Assembly: GCA_017302135.1 (NCBI GenBank)
Contig: JAFLDZ010000027.1
Location: 1 to 49,930, forward strand
DNA: 49,930 nucleotides
Direction of reading: 5' to 3'
DNA from: Lysobacterales bacterium
GTDB lineage: Bacteria > Pseudomonadota > Gammaproteobacteria > Xanthomonadales > Xanthomonadaceae
The position numbers and the translations under genes were made by a program. Below, piece by piece: positions 8,966-16,479 of this stretch. The notes beneath the pieces are model-generated. The model saw only the letters and a list, made by a program, of their open reading frames with translations. It did no database searches and had not been told where the DNA came from. Each line of letters starts with the position of its first letter. The stretch's first letter is position 1.

Positions 8966-9454
8966 TCAGCCGATCACGAACAGCGGCTGGTCGAATTCCA
9001 CCGGCTGGCCGCTCTCGCACTGGATCGCGAGCACGGTGCCCGACACTTCGGCCTCGATCGGGTTGAACATTTTCATCGCTTCGATGATGCCCATCGTTTC
9101 GCCCTGTTTCACGGCCTGTCCGACTTTCACGAACGCCGGTTTGTCCGGCGACGGCGAGGCATAGAAGGTGCCGACCATCGGCGAGCGCACGATGTGGCCG
9201 TCGGGCAGTTCGGAATTGCTGCGGCTGCCGCCGGTCGCCGCGTCCACCGGCGACTGCATCGGCATCGTCGTCGGCTGCGCAGCGCGCGGCGCGTGTTCCA
9301 GATGCAGCGGCGCCGGGGGTGGCACGCTGACCGCAACGCCGCCTCGCGGCATGCGTGCGAGGCGCACGGATTCCTCGCCTTCCTTGATTTCGATTTCGGC
9401 GAGATTCGACTCTTCCAGCAGGTCGATCAGCTTCTTGATTTTGCGCAGGTCCAT
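8966..9454 (-). CDS. accB: Biotin carboxyl carrier protein of acetyl-CoA carboxylase
   Basis: This 162-residue carrier holds the biotin that AccC carboxylates and the carboxyltransferase then uses. The N-terminus MDLRKIKKLIDLLEES is typical. A Pro/Ala-rich linker spans ~45-85, followed by the biotinyl domain with the EAMKM motif; the modified lysine is K128. The loop containing SPMVGTFY (91-98) fits the 'thumb' region of bacterial BCCPs. It is the middle gene of aroQ-accB-accC, 47 bp after aroQ and 10 bp before accC, so the three are probably co-transcribed. Confidence 0.98.
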   Translation of the reverse strand: MDLRKIKKLIDLLEESNLAEIEIKEGEESVRLARMPRGGVAVSVPPPAPLHLEHAPRAAQPTTMPMQSPVDAATGGSRSNSELPDGHIVRSPMVGTFYASPSPDKPAFVKVGQAVKQGETMGIIEAMKMFNPIEAEVSGTVLAIQCESGQPVEFDQPLFVIG

Positions 9455-9501
9455 GTTGTGTGCTCTCGTTCGTTGCCCGGCGTCTCGGCGCCGGTGTCGG
9501 T

Positions 9502-9948
9502 TCAGGGGGATGGGGTTTCCAGGCGGCGGATCGCGGCGGCCAGCGCCAGGCCATAGCCCAGCGGCCCGAAGCCCGCGACGATGCCGACCGCCAGGTCGGT
9601 GAAGTAACTGGTGTGACGGAACGGCTCGCGTGCGTGCGGATTCGACAGGTGCACTTCGATGAACGGAATTCCGACCGCCGCGAGGGCATCGCGGATCGCC
9701 ACCGATGTATGGGTGAACGCGGCCGGGTTGATCAGGATGAAGTCGATGTGGCCGCGCGCGGCCTGAACGCGGTCGACGAGTGCGTGTTCTGCGTTGGACT
9801 GGAAACTTTCGAGCGTGTGCCCGACGGCAGCGGCGCGTTCGGTCAGATCCGCATCGATCGCAGCCAGCGTCGTATGCCCGTAGATCCCCGGTTCGCGGGT
9901 GCCGAGCAGATTCAGATTGGGGCCGTGCAGAACGAGAAGTCGCGCCAT
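9502..9948 (-). CDS. aroQ: Type II 3-dehydroquinate dehydratase
   Basis: The enzyme converts 3-dehydroquinate to 3-dehydroshikimate in the shikimate pathway. The 148-residue product starts MARLLVLHGPNLNLLGTREP, the signature of type II dehydroquinases, including the catalytic Tyr soon after (GIYG). Further landmarks are HIDFILINPAAFTHTS and the catalytic-histidine region EVHLSN. An upstream in-frame ATG at 10029 would add 27 residues that match nothing in the family, so the start at 9948 is chosen. It heads the accB-accC transcript, an arrangement common in Xanthomonadaceae. Confidence 0.97.
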   Translation of the reverse strand: MARLLVLHGPNLNLLGTREPGIYGHTTLAAIDADLTERAAAVGHTLESFQSNAEHALVDRVQAARGHIDFILINPAAFTHTSVAIRDALAAVGIPFIEVHLSNPHAREPFRHTSYFTDLAVGIVAGFGPLGYGLALAAAIRRLETPSP

Positions 9949-10089
9949 GAAGCGGGTCCATCGTTTGGGGGGCCAGTCTGCGCGAAAGCCGGAGTAGTGT
10001 CCAGATCGACGACGTTCGACCCTTTTCAATTGCCTGTTTGAAATATGGGCGGGGTGGACGATGTCATCTGAACGTATTTTTCTGGCGCC

Positions 10090-10125
10090 AAAAAGTTACG
10101 GCCCCGGCATTGCTGCCTGGGGCCG
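10090..10125 (-). terminator. Intrinsic terminator downstream of the roadblock gene
   Basis: Read on the minus strand, CGGCCCC...GGGGCCG forms a GC stem with an inner GGCA/TGCC extension (10099-10125), followed by TAACTTTTT (10098 down to 10090). It lies about 110 nt after the roadblock stop codon and just before the aroQ-accB-accC unit, so it probably separates the two transcripts. Confidence 0.7.
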
Positions 10126-10237
10126 TCGCCCTGCACGGGTTGTCGGTTGTATCGCTGGGCCGACGCGCGGCCGGAGGCGATGTTGCGGCCCGGTACCGGA
10201 GGTCCGTGTCGCAGGAAGGGGGTTGGGGGCGCTCCGG

Positions 10238-10690
10238 TCAGCGATCCCGGGAGGCCAGACACAGTGCGGAGATCGTCACCGCGCAGTTCCGGGTGAGGCT
10301 GGCCACCAGGCCGGGATTGGTTTCATGTCCGGTGGCGGTCATCATCACCATTTGCTGACCCGGGCGCGGGACCCGCTGGATCACCGCGATGCCACCATCG
10401 GTCTGCACCACGATGTCGAGGAAGCCGTGCTGGCCCAGATCGCGGGTCAGGGTTTCGGCCATGTTGGCCAGCGAGCTGGAAACCGCCGCTAGACGCGGTG
10501 CGTCCAGCATCGGTGCCGCCGCATGCGCTAGGTGGTGGCCATCGAGCGTGGACAGCACGCAGGCCTGGCCATCGTGGATGCCGGCCAGCATGCCGTGCAT
10601 CGCACGGACCACGTCGTTGTAGCGGCTGTACTCGAAGTACTTGCCGAACTGCCGGCTTTGTACGGGAAACGGTACGGTGTTGGCGGACAT
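10238..10690 (-). CDS. Roadblock/LC7 domain protein
   Basis: This 150-residue cytoplasmic protein has the small alpha/beta fold pattern of the roadblock/LC7 family: MHGMLAGIHDGQACVLSTLDGHHLAHA, then LAAVSSSLANMAETLTRDLGQHGFLDIVVQTDGGIAVIQRV. Bacterial members often dimerise and pair with small Ras-like (MglA-type) GTPases as regulators. No GTPase gene is in this window, so the partner is unknown. It sits downstream of dsbD and the tlpA-like gene on the same strand but is separated from them by 376 bp, and its own terminator follows. The assignment rests on pattern recognition. Confidence 0.75.
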   Translation of the reverse strand: MSANTVPFPVQSRQFGKYFEYSRYNDVVRAMHGMLAGIHDGQACVLSTLDGHHLAHAAAPMLDAPRLAAVSSSLANMAETLTRDLGQHGFLDIVVQTDGGIAVIQRVPRPGQQMVMMTATGHETNPGLVASLTRNCAVTISALCLASRDR

Positions 10691-11066
10691 TGGCGGCTGA
10701 CCTGAAGGGCGGGACGGACGCGATGCCGTGTCCGTGGACTTGGCCCAGCGCAGATGCGATGGGTTCGGTCCAAAACACAAGCATTCTTCGTGCCAAGTGC
10801 GGGAATCGCGCCGCGATATCGCCGATGCCGAGTGCCGGATTTGAGAATGTGTCGCAAAAACAAGGGCTGTCCGGCCTGCATGCGGTCCGATCGGGCTCCG
10901 ACGCATGGTGAGGACACTGGGCGCGACCTGTCGCAGGGGGGCAAGCGAGTGCCGTACTGTGTCGTTTCTGTCCATGCCCCGAAGCGCCATGCCTCCGCAC
11001 GCCACATCCCGAATGGCATGGCCCGAAATGCATGGGTTTACCGGCATCGGCGGCAGGCGCCGTCGT
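10691..11066. other. Spacer between the tlpA-like and roadblock genes
   Basis: This 376-bp stretch lies between two minus-strand genes. I found no credible gene and no strong hairpin. Short minus-strand frames here translate to low-complexity Arg/Pro-rich sequence. It should hold the promoter of the roadblock gene, but I cannot point to a convincing -35/-10 pair. Confidence 0.5.
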
Positions 11067-11669
11067 TCAGCGCATCGCGTCGGCGGCGAACGCGTCCAGT
11101 TCTCCGGCCACGAAGGGGCCGATCCGCTGGCGCAGCAGGCGGCCATCGGCGCCGATCAGCACCGAATAGGGCAGGACGCCCTTGAGGTTGCCCAGGCGCA
11201 CGCTGGCATCGGCCGGGCCGGGCTGTTCGATCAGGATCGGGTACTGCACCGGCACCCGCGTCAGGAAGGCACGGACGGCATCGGGTTCGTCCAGCGCGAT
11301 CCCGACCACTTGGATACCCTGTTTGCCCTGGCCTGCGCTGAAACGCTGCAGTTCCGGCATCTCCTCGATGCACGGCCCGCACCAGCTTGCCCAGACATTG
11401 ATCAACAGCGGCCGTCCCGCCCAAGCCTCGGGGACCGCAACCGTGCCGCCCTCCAGATCCGGCAGCCGCAGCGGCGGCATCGGCTCGCCGCGCTTCGCCA
11501 CCACCACGCCGGCTGGCGGCGGTGGCGCTTTCGCATCCATTGCATTCTGGAGGACCTGCTGGCCAAGACGCGTGCGCCACAGCGGTCCGGGGCCGGAGAC
11601 CATCAAACCGGCGATGGCGCCGAGCAGGGCGGCGAGTACGGCGACGATAAGGACGGTGCGGGTGTTCAT
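11067..11669 (-). CDS. TlpA-family thioredoxin-like protein, periplasmic
   Basis: This 200-residue protein is anchored by an N-terminal membrane helix (~5-24), with the thioredoxin domain facing the periplasm. The redox motif is WCGPC with cysteines C97 and C100, inside LLINVWASWCGPCIEEMPEL, and a cis-proline loop (VLPYSVLI) follows. Such proteins keep periplasmic thiols reduced, for example during cytochrome c or metalloenzyme assembly. They draw electrons from DsbD, which is encoded only 10 bp upstream on the same strand. The two genes are almost certainly one operon and one electron-transfer pathway. Confidence 0.9.
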   Translation of the reverse strand: MNTRTVLIVAVLAALLGAIAGLMVSGPGPLWRTRLGQQVLQNAMDAKAPPPPAGVVVAKRGEPMPPLRLPDLEGGTVAVPEAWAGRPLLINVWASWCGPCIEEMPELQRFSAGQGKQGIQVVGIALDEPDAVRAFLTRVPVQYPILIEQPGPADASVRLGNLKGVLPYSVLIGADGRLLRQRIGPFVAGELDAFAADAMR

Positions 11670-11679
11670 GCGCCAGGTT

Positions 11680-14043
11680 TCACTCGGATGCCGCCTTCTC
11701 CAGCGCTTCGCGCACCATCGACGGCGTCAGCACCGTCGGCAGCACCGTGCCTTCGCCGCCGCCGCGCGGGTACAGCACGTACAGCGGCACGCCCACGGCC
11801 TTGTAGCGGCGCAGGTAGGCGGTGATCGCGGGATCGACATCGGTCCAGTCGCCGACCATGTACACCGCATGCGATGCATCCAGCGCTTCACGGAAACCAT
11901 CGCGGGCGAATACCGCTTTCTCGTTAGCTTTGCAGGTGACGCACCAGTCGGCGGTCATGTTCACCAGCACCACGCGATTCGCGGCGCGCAGATCGCCGAG
12001 GCGCTGTTCGGAGAACGGCACCGACACGGCATCCGCCGGTTGTGCGGTGGCGCGCGCAGCGCCGAGCGGCGGCTGCCTGGAGATCGACCAGACCGGCCAC
12101 AGCGCCACCAGCATCGCGACGACGGCCGCGAATCGCGCCCAGCGCGCGCCGTGCAGCTGCGCATGCGTCCACGCCCAGGCCGCAAACGCCAGCAGCACCG
12201 CCGACACCGCCCACAGCGCGACCGCATCGGCGCCGCGCTGCTTCGCCAGCACCCACACCAGCCACACCGCAGTGAAGTACAGCGGGAAGGCGAGCAACTG
12301 CTTGAAGGTCTCCATCCATGCGCCCGGCCTGGGCAGCAACCGCGCGAGTGCCGGAATGTAGGCGATCAGCAGGAACGGAGCCGCCAGGCCGAGACCCAGG
12401 CCGAAGAACACCAGCAGCGCCGAAGCCGTGGATGCGGTGAAGGCCCAGGCGAGCGCCTGGAACATCATCGGCGCGGTGCAGGGCGCGGCGACCACGACCG
12501 CGAGCACGCCGGTGAAGAAGTCTCCGGACGCGCCGCTGCGGTTCGTGAGCGTCTGGCCCATGCCGACCCAGCGACCCGTGAGCGTCCACACGCCGGACAG
12601 GCTCAGGCCGAACAGGAAGACGACCAGACCGAGCACGGCGACCACGCCCGGCCGCTGCATCTGGAAGCCCCAGCCCAGCGCTTCGCCGGCATTGCGCAGC
12701 GCCAGCACGATCGCGCCCAGCGCAACGAAGCTCACCAGCACCCCGGCGGTGTACCAGTGCGCGTGCGCGCGGGCACGCTCGCGGGTGTCGTTGCTTTCGA
12801 TCAGGCCGAGCACTTTGATCGACAGCACCGGCAGGACGCAGGGCATCAGATTGAGGATCAGGCCGCCGAGCAACGCGGCCAGGAAGGCGAGCAGCAGATT
12901 CGTCTTCATCCCGAAGACGCGCAGATCCGGTGCGGCGGGCGCTGTGGTTGTGGGCACTGCGGCGGCAGTCGTGTCGTCTGTGGCGGGTGCGTCCGCAGAC
13001 GTTGGCGGCGTGTCGTTCGCTGCTGCGACATCGGCAACCGCTGGCGCGCCGGCTGCGGTGTCGCTGCTGGCGGTTGCTGTGGCTGCGTTCGCTGCGTTGT
13101 CGATAACCGCCGTCTTGGTCACCTCACCGCGTGGCAGCGCGATCCGTACCGAGCGCGTCATCGGCGGATAGCAGATGCCGTCGTTCTGACAGCCCTGGAA
13201 CGTCGCACGCAGCGTCACCGTCTGCGCGTCGGGCTTCGTGCGCGTCAGCGGCAGCGGTACGTCGATCGGATCGAAATAGACGATCACATCGCCGAAGTGT
13301 TCGTCGCGATGGGTCGTGCCCTTCGGCCAGCCCGGCTTGCCGGCGGCGATGCCATCGGCGTCCAGCTTGAAGCCGCTGCGGTCGCGATACAGGTAGTAGC
13401 CGGGCGCCGGCACGAAGCGCAGCAGCAGGGTGTTGCCGTCGCCGGCGATGGCCTCGAAAACGAAGGCCTGGTCCTCCGGCAGCGGCCCGGTTTTGCCGGG
13501 ATTGCCGAATACGCCACCCAGCGGATTGGCGATGGACGGTCCCGATGCGCCGGTCCGCGGCGCCAGCGGATTGAAACCACCCGTGTCCGCAGCGGCTGCG
13601 GCACGCGGCAATGCGACCGACAGCGTGCGGGTCTGCGGCGGATAGCAGATGCCCAGATCGGCACAGCCCTGATATTTGATCTTCAGCGACAGCGTCGCGC
13701 CGGCACCGGCGATACCCGGCAGGGTCGCGACGAGTTCCTGTCGATAGGTTTCGGTCTTGCCGAAGAATTCGTCGTCGTGCGGTTCGCCGGCCGGCAATTG
13801 CAGCGCGCCGCTGCGTATGGCCGCAATCGTCGGCTTCACCGAGATCCGGTGACGATAGAGGTAGTAGCCGTCGGCGATCTTCCAGCGGACTCGCACCATG
13901 TCCGGCGCGGTGGCCTCGGCGCTCACCGCGAAGGCCTGATCCACCGGCAGCAGATCGGATTCGTCGACCGCGAGCGCGGGCAGCGCGGCGAAGAGCAGCA
14001 GGGACGCCAGTGAGTGAGCGAGGCGTCGGGCAAATGGGGGCAT
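11680..14043 (-). CDS. dsbD: Thiol:disulfide interchange protein DsbD with two N-terminal alpha domains
   Basis: DsbD moves electrons from cytoplasmic thioredoxin across the inner membrane to periplasmic thiol proteins. The 787-residue product has a signal peptide (~1-25) and two consecutive DsbD-alpha-type domains, each with the redox pair CxxxxxC before a YPP motif (C127/C133 and C285/C291). An Ala/Thr-rich linker (~305-375) and the membrane domain (~385-650) follow, the latter with cysteines in LMPCVLPVL and AAPCTAPMM. The C-terminal thioredoxin domain has the CVTC motif (C701/C704). E. coli DsbD has one alpha domain and about 565 residues, so the duplication explains much of the extra length. 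It is co-oriented with the TlpA-like gene. Confidence 0.94.
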   Translation of the reverse strand: MPPFARRLAHSLASLLLFAALPALAVDESDLLPVDQAFAVSAEATAPDMVRVRWKIADGYYLYRHRISVKPTIAAIRSGALQLPAGEPHDDEFFGKTETYRQELVATLPGIAGAGATLSLKIKYQGCADLGICYPPQTRTLSVALPRAAAAADTGGFNPLAPRTGASGPSIANPLGGVFGNPGKTGPLPEDQAFVFEAIAGDGNTLLLRFVPAPGYYLYRDRSGFKLDADGIAAGKPGWPKGTTHRDEHFGDVIVYFDPIDVPLPLTRTKPDAQTVTLRATFQGCQNDGICYPPMTRSVRIALPRGEVTKTAVIDNAANAATATASSDTAAGAPAVADVAAANDTPPTSADAPATDDTTAAAVPTTTAPAAPDLRVFGMKTNLLLAFLAALLGGLILNLMPCVLPVLSIKVLGLIESNDTRERARAHAHWYTAGVLVSFVALGAIVLALRNAGEALGWGFQMQRPGVVAVLGLVVFLFGLSLSGVWTLTGRWVGMGQTLTNRSGASGDFFTGVLAVVVAAPCTAPMMFQALAWAFTASTASALLVFFGLGLGLAAPFLLIAYIPALARLLPRPGAWMETFKQLLAFPLYFTAVWLVWVLAKQRGADAVALWAVSAVLLAFAAWAWTHAQLHGARWARFAAVVAMLVALWPVWSISRQPPLGAARATAQPADAVSVPFSEQRLGDLRAANRVVLVNMTADWCVTCKANEKAVFARDGFREALDASHAVYMVGDWTDVDPAITAYLRRYKAVGVPLYVLYPRGGGEGTVLPTVLTPSMVREALEKAASE

Positions 14044-14180
14044 TGGGATCGGTCCGGGCGCGGGGTATGCGGATATATGGCCCGCAGACCGTCAGTGTAG
14101 GGATACGGGCCGGGCTTCGACAGCCTGTGCGGCGATCCGTTCCTCCGCGCGCCGGTGGTGGCCTGCCGGTAGCGCGCGTT

Positions 14181-14591
14181 TCATTCGCCCGACAGCGGGG
14201 GCCGTTTGGGGCGGGTGCGGCCGAGACGTTTCGCAGTGAGCTCCTCGACGATCTCCACCAGCGCGATGCGGGTGCGCGGCGAGGCTTCGCGGAACGACTG
14301 CACCAACCGCAGTTCAAGCATGTCTTCGACCAGGATCGCATCCGCCGCCGAGACCGAGTCGAACTTCGCGTCATCGGACAACTGCATCTTGCCGCGACCG
14401 GTCGCCAGCCACTCGAAGGTGATCCCGGCCACCATCGCCACGGCGCGCAGGTGGTCGACGCTGGGATTCTTGCCCTGAGGCGACTCCCAGTGGCTGACGG
14501 CGCTGCGTTGCACGCCGATGGCTTCAGCCAATTTCGCCTGCGACATGCCCGCCTGCCGGCGAGCCAAACGGATTCGGTCTTGAGAGTTCAT
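14181..14591 (-). CDS. XRE/Cro-CI family transcriptional regulator
   Basis: The 136-residue protein begins with a helix-turn-helix of the Cro/CI type (residues ~5-60: IRLARRQAGMSQAKLAEAIG, then VSHWE), with recognition-helix residues near VQRSAVSHWES. The C-terminal half is unlike known sensor domains and may dimerise. The start codon is preceded by an A-run rather than a clear Shine-Dalgarno. The upstream spacer holds three palindromes that are good candidates for its operators, so autoregulation is likely. Regulators of this size occur in prophages and as stand-alone genes. No phage genes lie nearby. Confidence 0.88.
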   Translation of the reverse strand: MNSQDRIRLARRQAGMSQAKLAEAIGVQRSAVSHWESPQGKNPSVDHLRAVAMVAGITFEWLATGRGKMQLSDDAKFDSVSAADAILVEDMLELRLVQSFREASPRTRIALVEIVEELTAKRLGRTRPKRPPLSGE

Positions 14592-14669
14592 TTTTTTGTG
14601 ATTCAGTTCACTGAACAGGGCCGGGATAACGCAATCAGAACACTTCTACCGAAGATATACGATTTGCCA

Positions 14670-14697
14670 CCAAAATTCACCTAGATACCAATTTTGG
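14670..14697. promoter_or_regulatory. Inverted repeat, possible operator
   Basis: CCAAAATT (14670-14677) and AATTTTGG (14690-14697) are perfect 8-bp inverted arms separated by 12 bp. They lie about 80 bp upstream of the XRE regulator start. The AT-rich dyad fits a binding site for a dimeric HTH protein. Function is inferred from position and symmetry only. Confidence 0.45.
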
Positions 14698-14716
14698 CCT
14701 AACACTGTCTGCTTTT

Positions 14717-14749
14717 GGTAGCATGCCACCATTGATAGCATGCGAATCA
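14717..14749. promoter_or_regulatory. Two palindromes centred on GCATGC, 17 bp apart
   Basis: GGTAGCATGCCACC (14717-14730) is a near-perfect palindrome. TGATAGCATGCGAATCA (14733-14749) is a second, weaker one with the same TAGCATGC core. The centres are 17 bp apart, close to 1.6 helical turns. They could be paired operators of the divergent XRE regulator or control the candidate RNA downstream. Confidence 0.45.
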
Positions 14750-14826
14750 GTCAGATAGCGCATTTTCCTGAAGTGCGCTCACCGGGATTGGCCCTTTTCC
14801 GCACACCCCCCATCTTCACAGCAGAA

Positions 14827-14965
14827 ATCACATCGGTATTCTCCGTCCAGCCGGTAAGGACGCTGGCTGCAATACGGAGGTTGCAAGGGGGGGAACGCAC
14901 CTGCACGGGTGACGTCAGGATGGTCTTCTCCGGGAGCGCGCACTATATGTGCGCGCTCTTTTTTT
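14827..14965 (+). ncRNA. Candidate small RNA ending in an intrinsic terminator
   Basis: From about 14830 the plus strand can fold: CTCCGT pairs with ACGGAG and CCAGC with GCTGG around a GGTAAGGAC loop. A G-rich stretch (AAGGGGGGGAACG) follows and then a strong terminator at 14934-14965. No plus-strand gene follows (the next gene is on the minus strand), so this is not a leader region. I do not recognise a known RNA family. The 5' end is a guess, because no clear promoter was identified. Confidence 0.4.
14934..14965 (+). terminator. Strong Rho-independent terminator
   Basis: GAGCGCGCAC (14934-14943) pairs perfectly with GTGCGCGCTC (14949-14958) across a 5-nt TATAT loop, and seven T's follow (14959-14965). 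This is a textbook terminator on the plus strand. No plus-strand protein gene precedes it within more than 500 bp, which is the main reason to suspect a small RNA here. Confidence 0.85.
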
Positions 14966-14984
14966 GTGCGTCCGAAAAAGAAGA

Positions 14985-15006
14985 AAGCGCCGAAAGGCGC
15001 TTTTTT
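14985..15006. terminator. Second terminator-like hairpin, possibly bidirectional
   Basis: AAGCGCC (14985-14991), loop GAAA, GGCGCTT (14996-15002). T's run to 15006 on the plus strand, and an A-rich stretch on the left gives a T-rich tail on the minus strand. On the minus strand it lies just after the MAPEG gene (stop at 15038) and probably terminates that transcript. Confidence 0.7.
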
Positions 15007-15037
15007 CGTGGAGATTTCCGGCGGTGTCCCGGTGCTG

Positions 15038-15427
15038 TCAGCCGACCCGCATCGCGGCCTGCATCATCAACAGCGTCACGCAGATGATGCCGATCAGCCA
15101 GCACAGCGAGCGCAGCATGTGCTTGTCGGCGAGATAGAACACGCCGTGGAGGATCCGCGCGATGAGGAACACCAGCGCGAGGATCGTGATCCGGAACGGG
15201 TCGACGCCTGCGGCCTGCGCCATCAGCACACCCGCTGCGAACGGCGCGAAGGCCTCGAAGGCGTTGAGGTGCGCAGCGTTGCCGCGCTGCACCCGTGGGT
15301 GGGTCTGCTCCGCCACCCAGCCGCGCGGATTGCGGTTGTCGTAGCCCTTGGCGGCGGATTTGCCGATCGCCACCCATACATAGGGCAGGAATGCGGTCAG
15401 GACGATGCACCAGTAGGCAATGGCCAT
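15038..15427 (-). CDS. MAPEG family membrane protein
   Basis: The 129-residue protein has four hydrophobic segments (~3-22, ~60-75, ~80-98, ~107-125). It also has the MAPEG-type stretch RGNAAHLNAFEAFAPFAAGV, followed by a cytoplasmic loop and the FLIARILHGVFYLAD helix. MAPEG proteins in eukaryotes are membrane enzymes of eicosanoid and glutathione metabolism. The role of small bacterial members is mostly unknown. It is a single gene with a hairpin terminator directly downstream (14985-15006). Confidence 0.85.
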   Translation of the reverse strand: MAIAYWCIVLTAFLPYVWVAIGKSAAKGYDNRNPRGWVAEQTHPRVQRGNAAHLNAFEAFAPFAAGVLMAQAAGVDPFRITILALVFLIARILHGVFYLADKHMLRSLCWLIGIICVTLLMMQAAMRVG

Positions 15428-15502
15428 GGACGAGCTCGATAGGTAAGGAAGGTGATCAGGTTAATGGATGAGCGGCTCCCGCACCCGCTGCGCCCGTTTT
15501 TC

Positions 15503-15541
15503 CCTCGTCCTGCCCCGTACTCGATACGGGGCAGGACGAGG
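15503..15541. repeat. Perfect 17-bp inverted repeat after the kinase gene
   Basis: CCTCGTCCTGCCCCGTA (15503-15519) and TACGGGGCAGGACGAGG (15525-15541) are exact reverse complements around a CTCGA loop. It lies 6 bp past the kinase stop codon. No T-run follows on the minus strand, so it may protect the mRNA 3' end or be a repeat unit rather than a classic terminator. Confidence 0.75.
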
Positions 15542-15546
15542 GGCTG

Positions 15547-16479
15547 TTACAGCGCGTAACCGAATTGCTGGCTGAACTGTTCGGAGAACTCGGCGTAATC
15601 GAAGCGCTGGTTCTGGGTACCCGGATGCTCGACTTTCAGCGCGCCCATGAGATTGCCGATGCGGCCGATGGTCGGCCAGTCGTAGCCCTTCTCGATGCCG
15701 AAGATCAGGCCGGCGCGGAACGCATCGCCGCAGCCGGTCGGGTCGGTGACCCGGCGCTCGTGGGCGGGTGGGATGTCGTAGACCTTGCCGCCGGCGAAGA
15801 TGCGGGCGCCGCGCGGTCCCTGGGTGGCGATGTACGCCTTCACCTTGCCGGCGATGACGTCTTCGCTCCAGCCGGTGCGCTCCTGCAGCAGATTCGACTC
15901 GTAATCGTTGACGGTCACGTAGTCGGCCTGCTCGATGAACGCGCGCAGTTCCTCGCCGTTGAACAGCGGCATGGCCTGGCCCGGATCGAAGATGAAGGGG
16001 ATGCCGGACTCGGCGAATTGCTTCGAGTTCTGCAGCATGCCCTCGCGGCCGTCGGGGCTGACGATGCCGAAGCTCACGTCCGGCACGTCGCGAACGTGGT
16101 TTTCGTACGAACGCATCATCGCGCCGGGATGGAAGGCGGTGATCTGGTTGTTGTCCAGATCGGTGGTGATGAAGGCCTGGGGCGTGAACAGCTCCGGGAT
16201 TTCCTTCACCCGATCCAGCGGGATGGCCATTTCCGCGAACCATTCGCGGTACGGGCCGAAATCCTGGCCCACGGTCGCCATCGGGATCGGATCGCCGCCC
16301 AGCAGTTTCAGGTTGTAGGCGATATTGCCGGCGCAGCCGCCGAATTCGCGACGCATCCTCGGCACCAGGAACGAGACGTTCAGGATGTGGACCTTGTCCG
16401 GCAGGATATGATTCTTGAACTGGTCCGGGAACACCATGATGGTGTCGTAGGCCAGGGACCCGCAGATCAGGGCAGCCAT
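15547..16479 (-). CDS. PfkB-family carbohydrate/adenosine kinase
   Basis: The 310-residue protein has the ribokinase-family pattern: N-terminal ALICGSLAYDTI, the glycine motif FGGCAGNIAYNLKLLGG (PfkB signature 1) and, near the end, VTDPTGCGDAFRAGL (signature 2, catalytic Asp in GCGDAF). It phosphorylates a sugar or nucleoside with ATP. The resemblance is closest to adenosine-kinase-like proteins annotated in Xanthomonadaceae, but the substrate cannot be fixed by reading. An in-frame ATG at 16536 would add 19 Pro/Arg-rich residues before the conserved start, so 16479 is preferred. It is divergent from mreB. Confidence 0.88.
   Translation of the reverse strand: MAALICGSLAYDTIMVFPDQFKNHILPDKVHILNVSFLVPRMRREFGGCAGNIAYNLKLLGGDPIPMATVGQDFGPYREWFAEMAIPLDRVKEIPELFTPQAFITTDLDNNQITAFHPGAMMRSYENHVRDVPDVSFGIVSPDGREGMLQNSKQFAESGIPFIFDPGQAMPLFNGEELRAFIEQADYVTVNDYESNLLQERTGWSEDVIAGKVKAYIATQGPRGARIFAGGKVYDIPPAHERRVTDPTGCGDAFRAGLIFGIEKGYDWPTIGRIGNLMGALKVEHPGTQNQRFDYAEFSEQFSQQFGYAL

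Larger units (their letters stand above)
14592..15037. other. Long spacer with operator-like palindromes, candidate sRNA and terminators
   Basis: This 446-bp region between the XRE gene and the MAPEG gene (both minus strand) has no credible protein gene. Its left part is AT-richer than the surroundings and carries palindromes (14670-14749). Its right part carries a candidate plus-strand RNA ending in a strong terminator (14934-14965) and a second hairpin (14985-15006). These are listed separately. Confidence 0.6.

Noticed and set aside
11182..14013. A 943-residue open frame opposite dsbD
   Set aside because: It is antisense to a clear DsbD with all redox motifs. The translation is Arg/Gln/His-rich and has no recognisable domain.
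14827..14965. A riboswitch or leader for a downstream gene
   Set aside because: No plus-strand gene follows. The next gene is on the minus strand, so a leader role does not fit.
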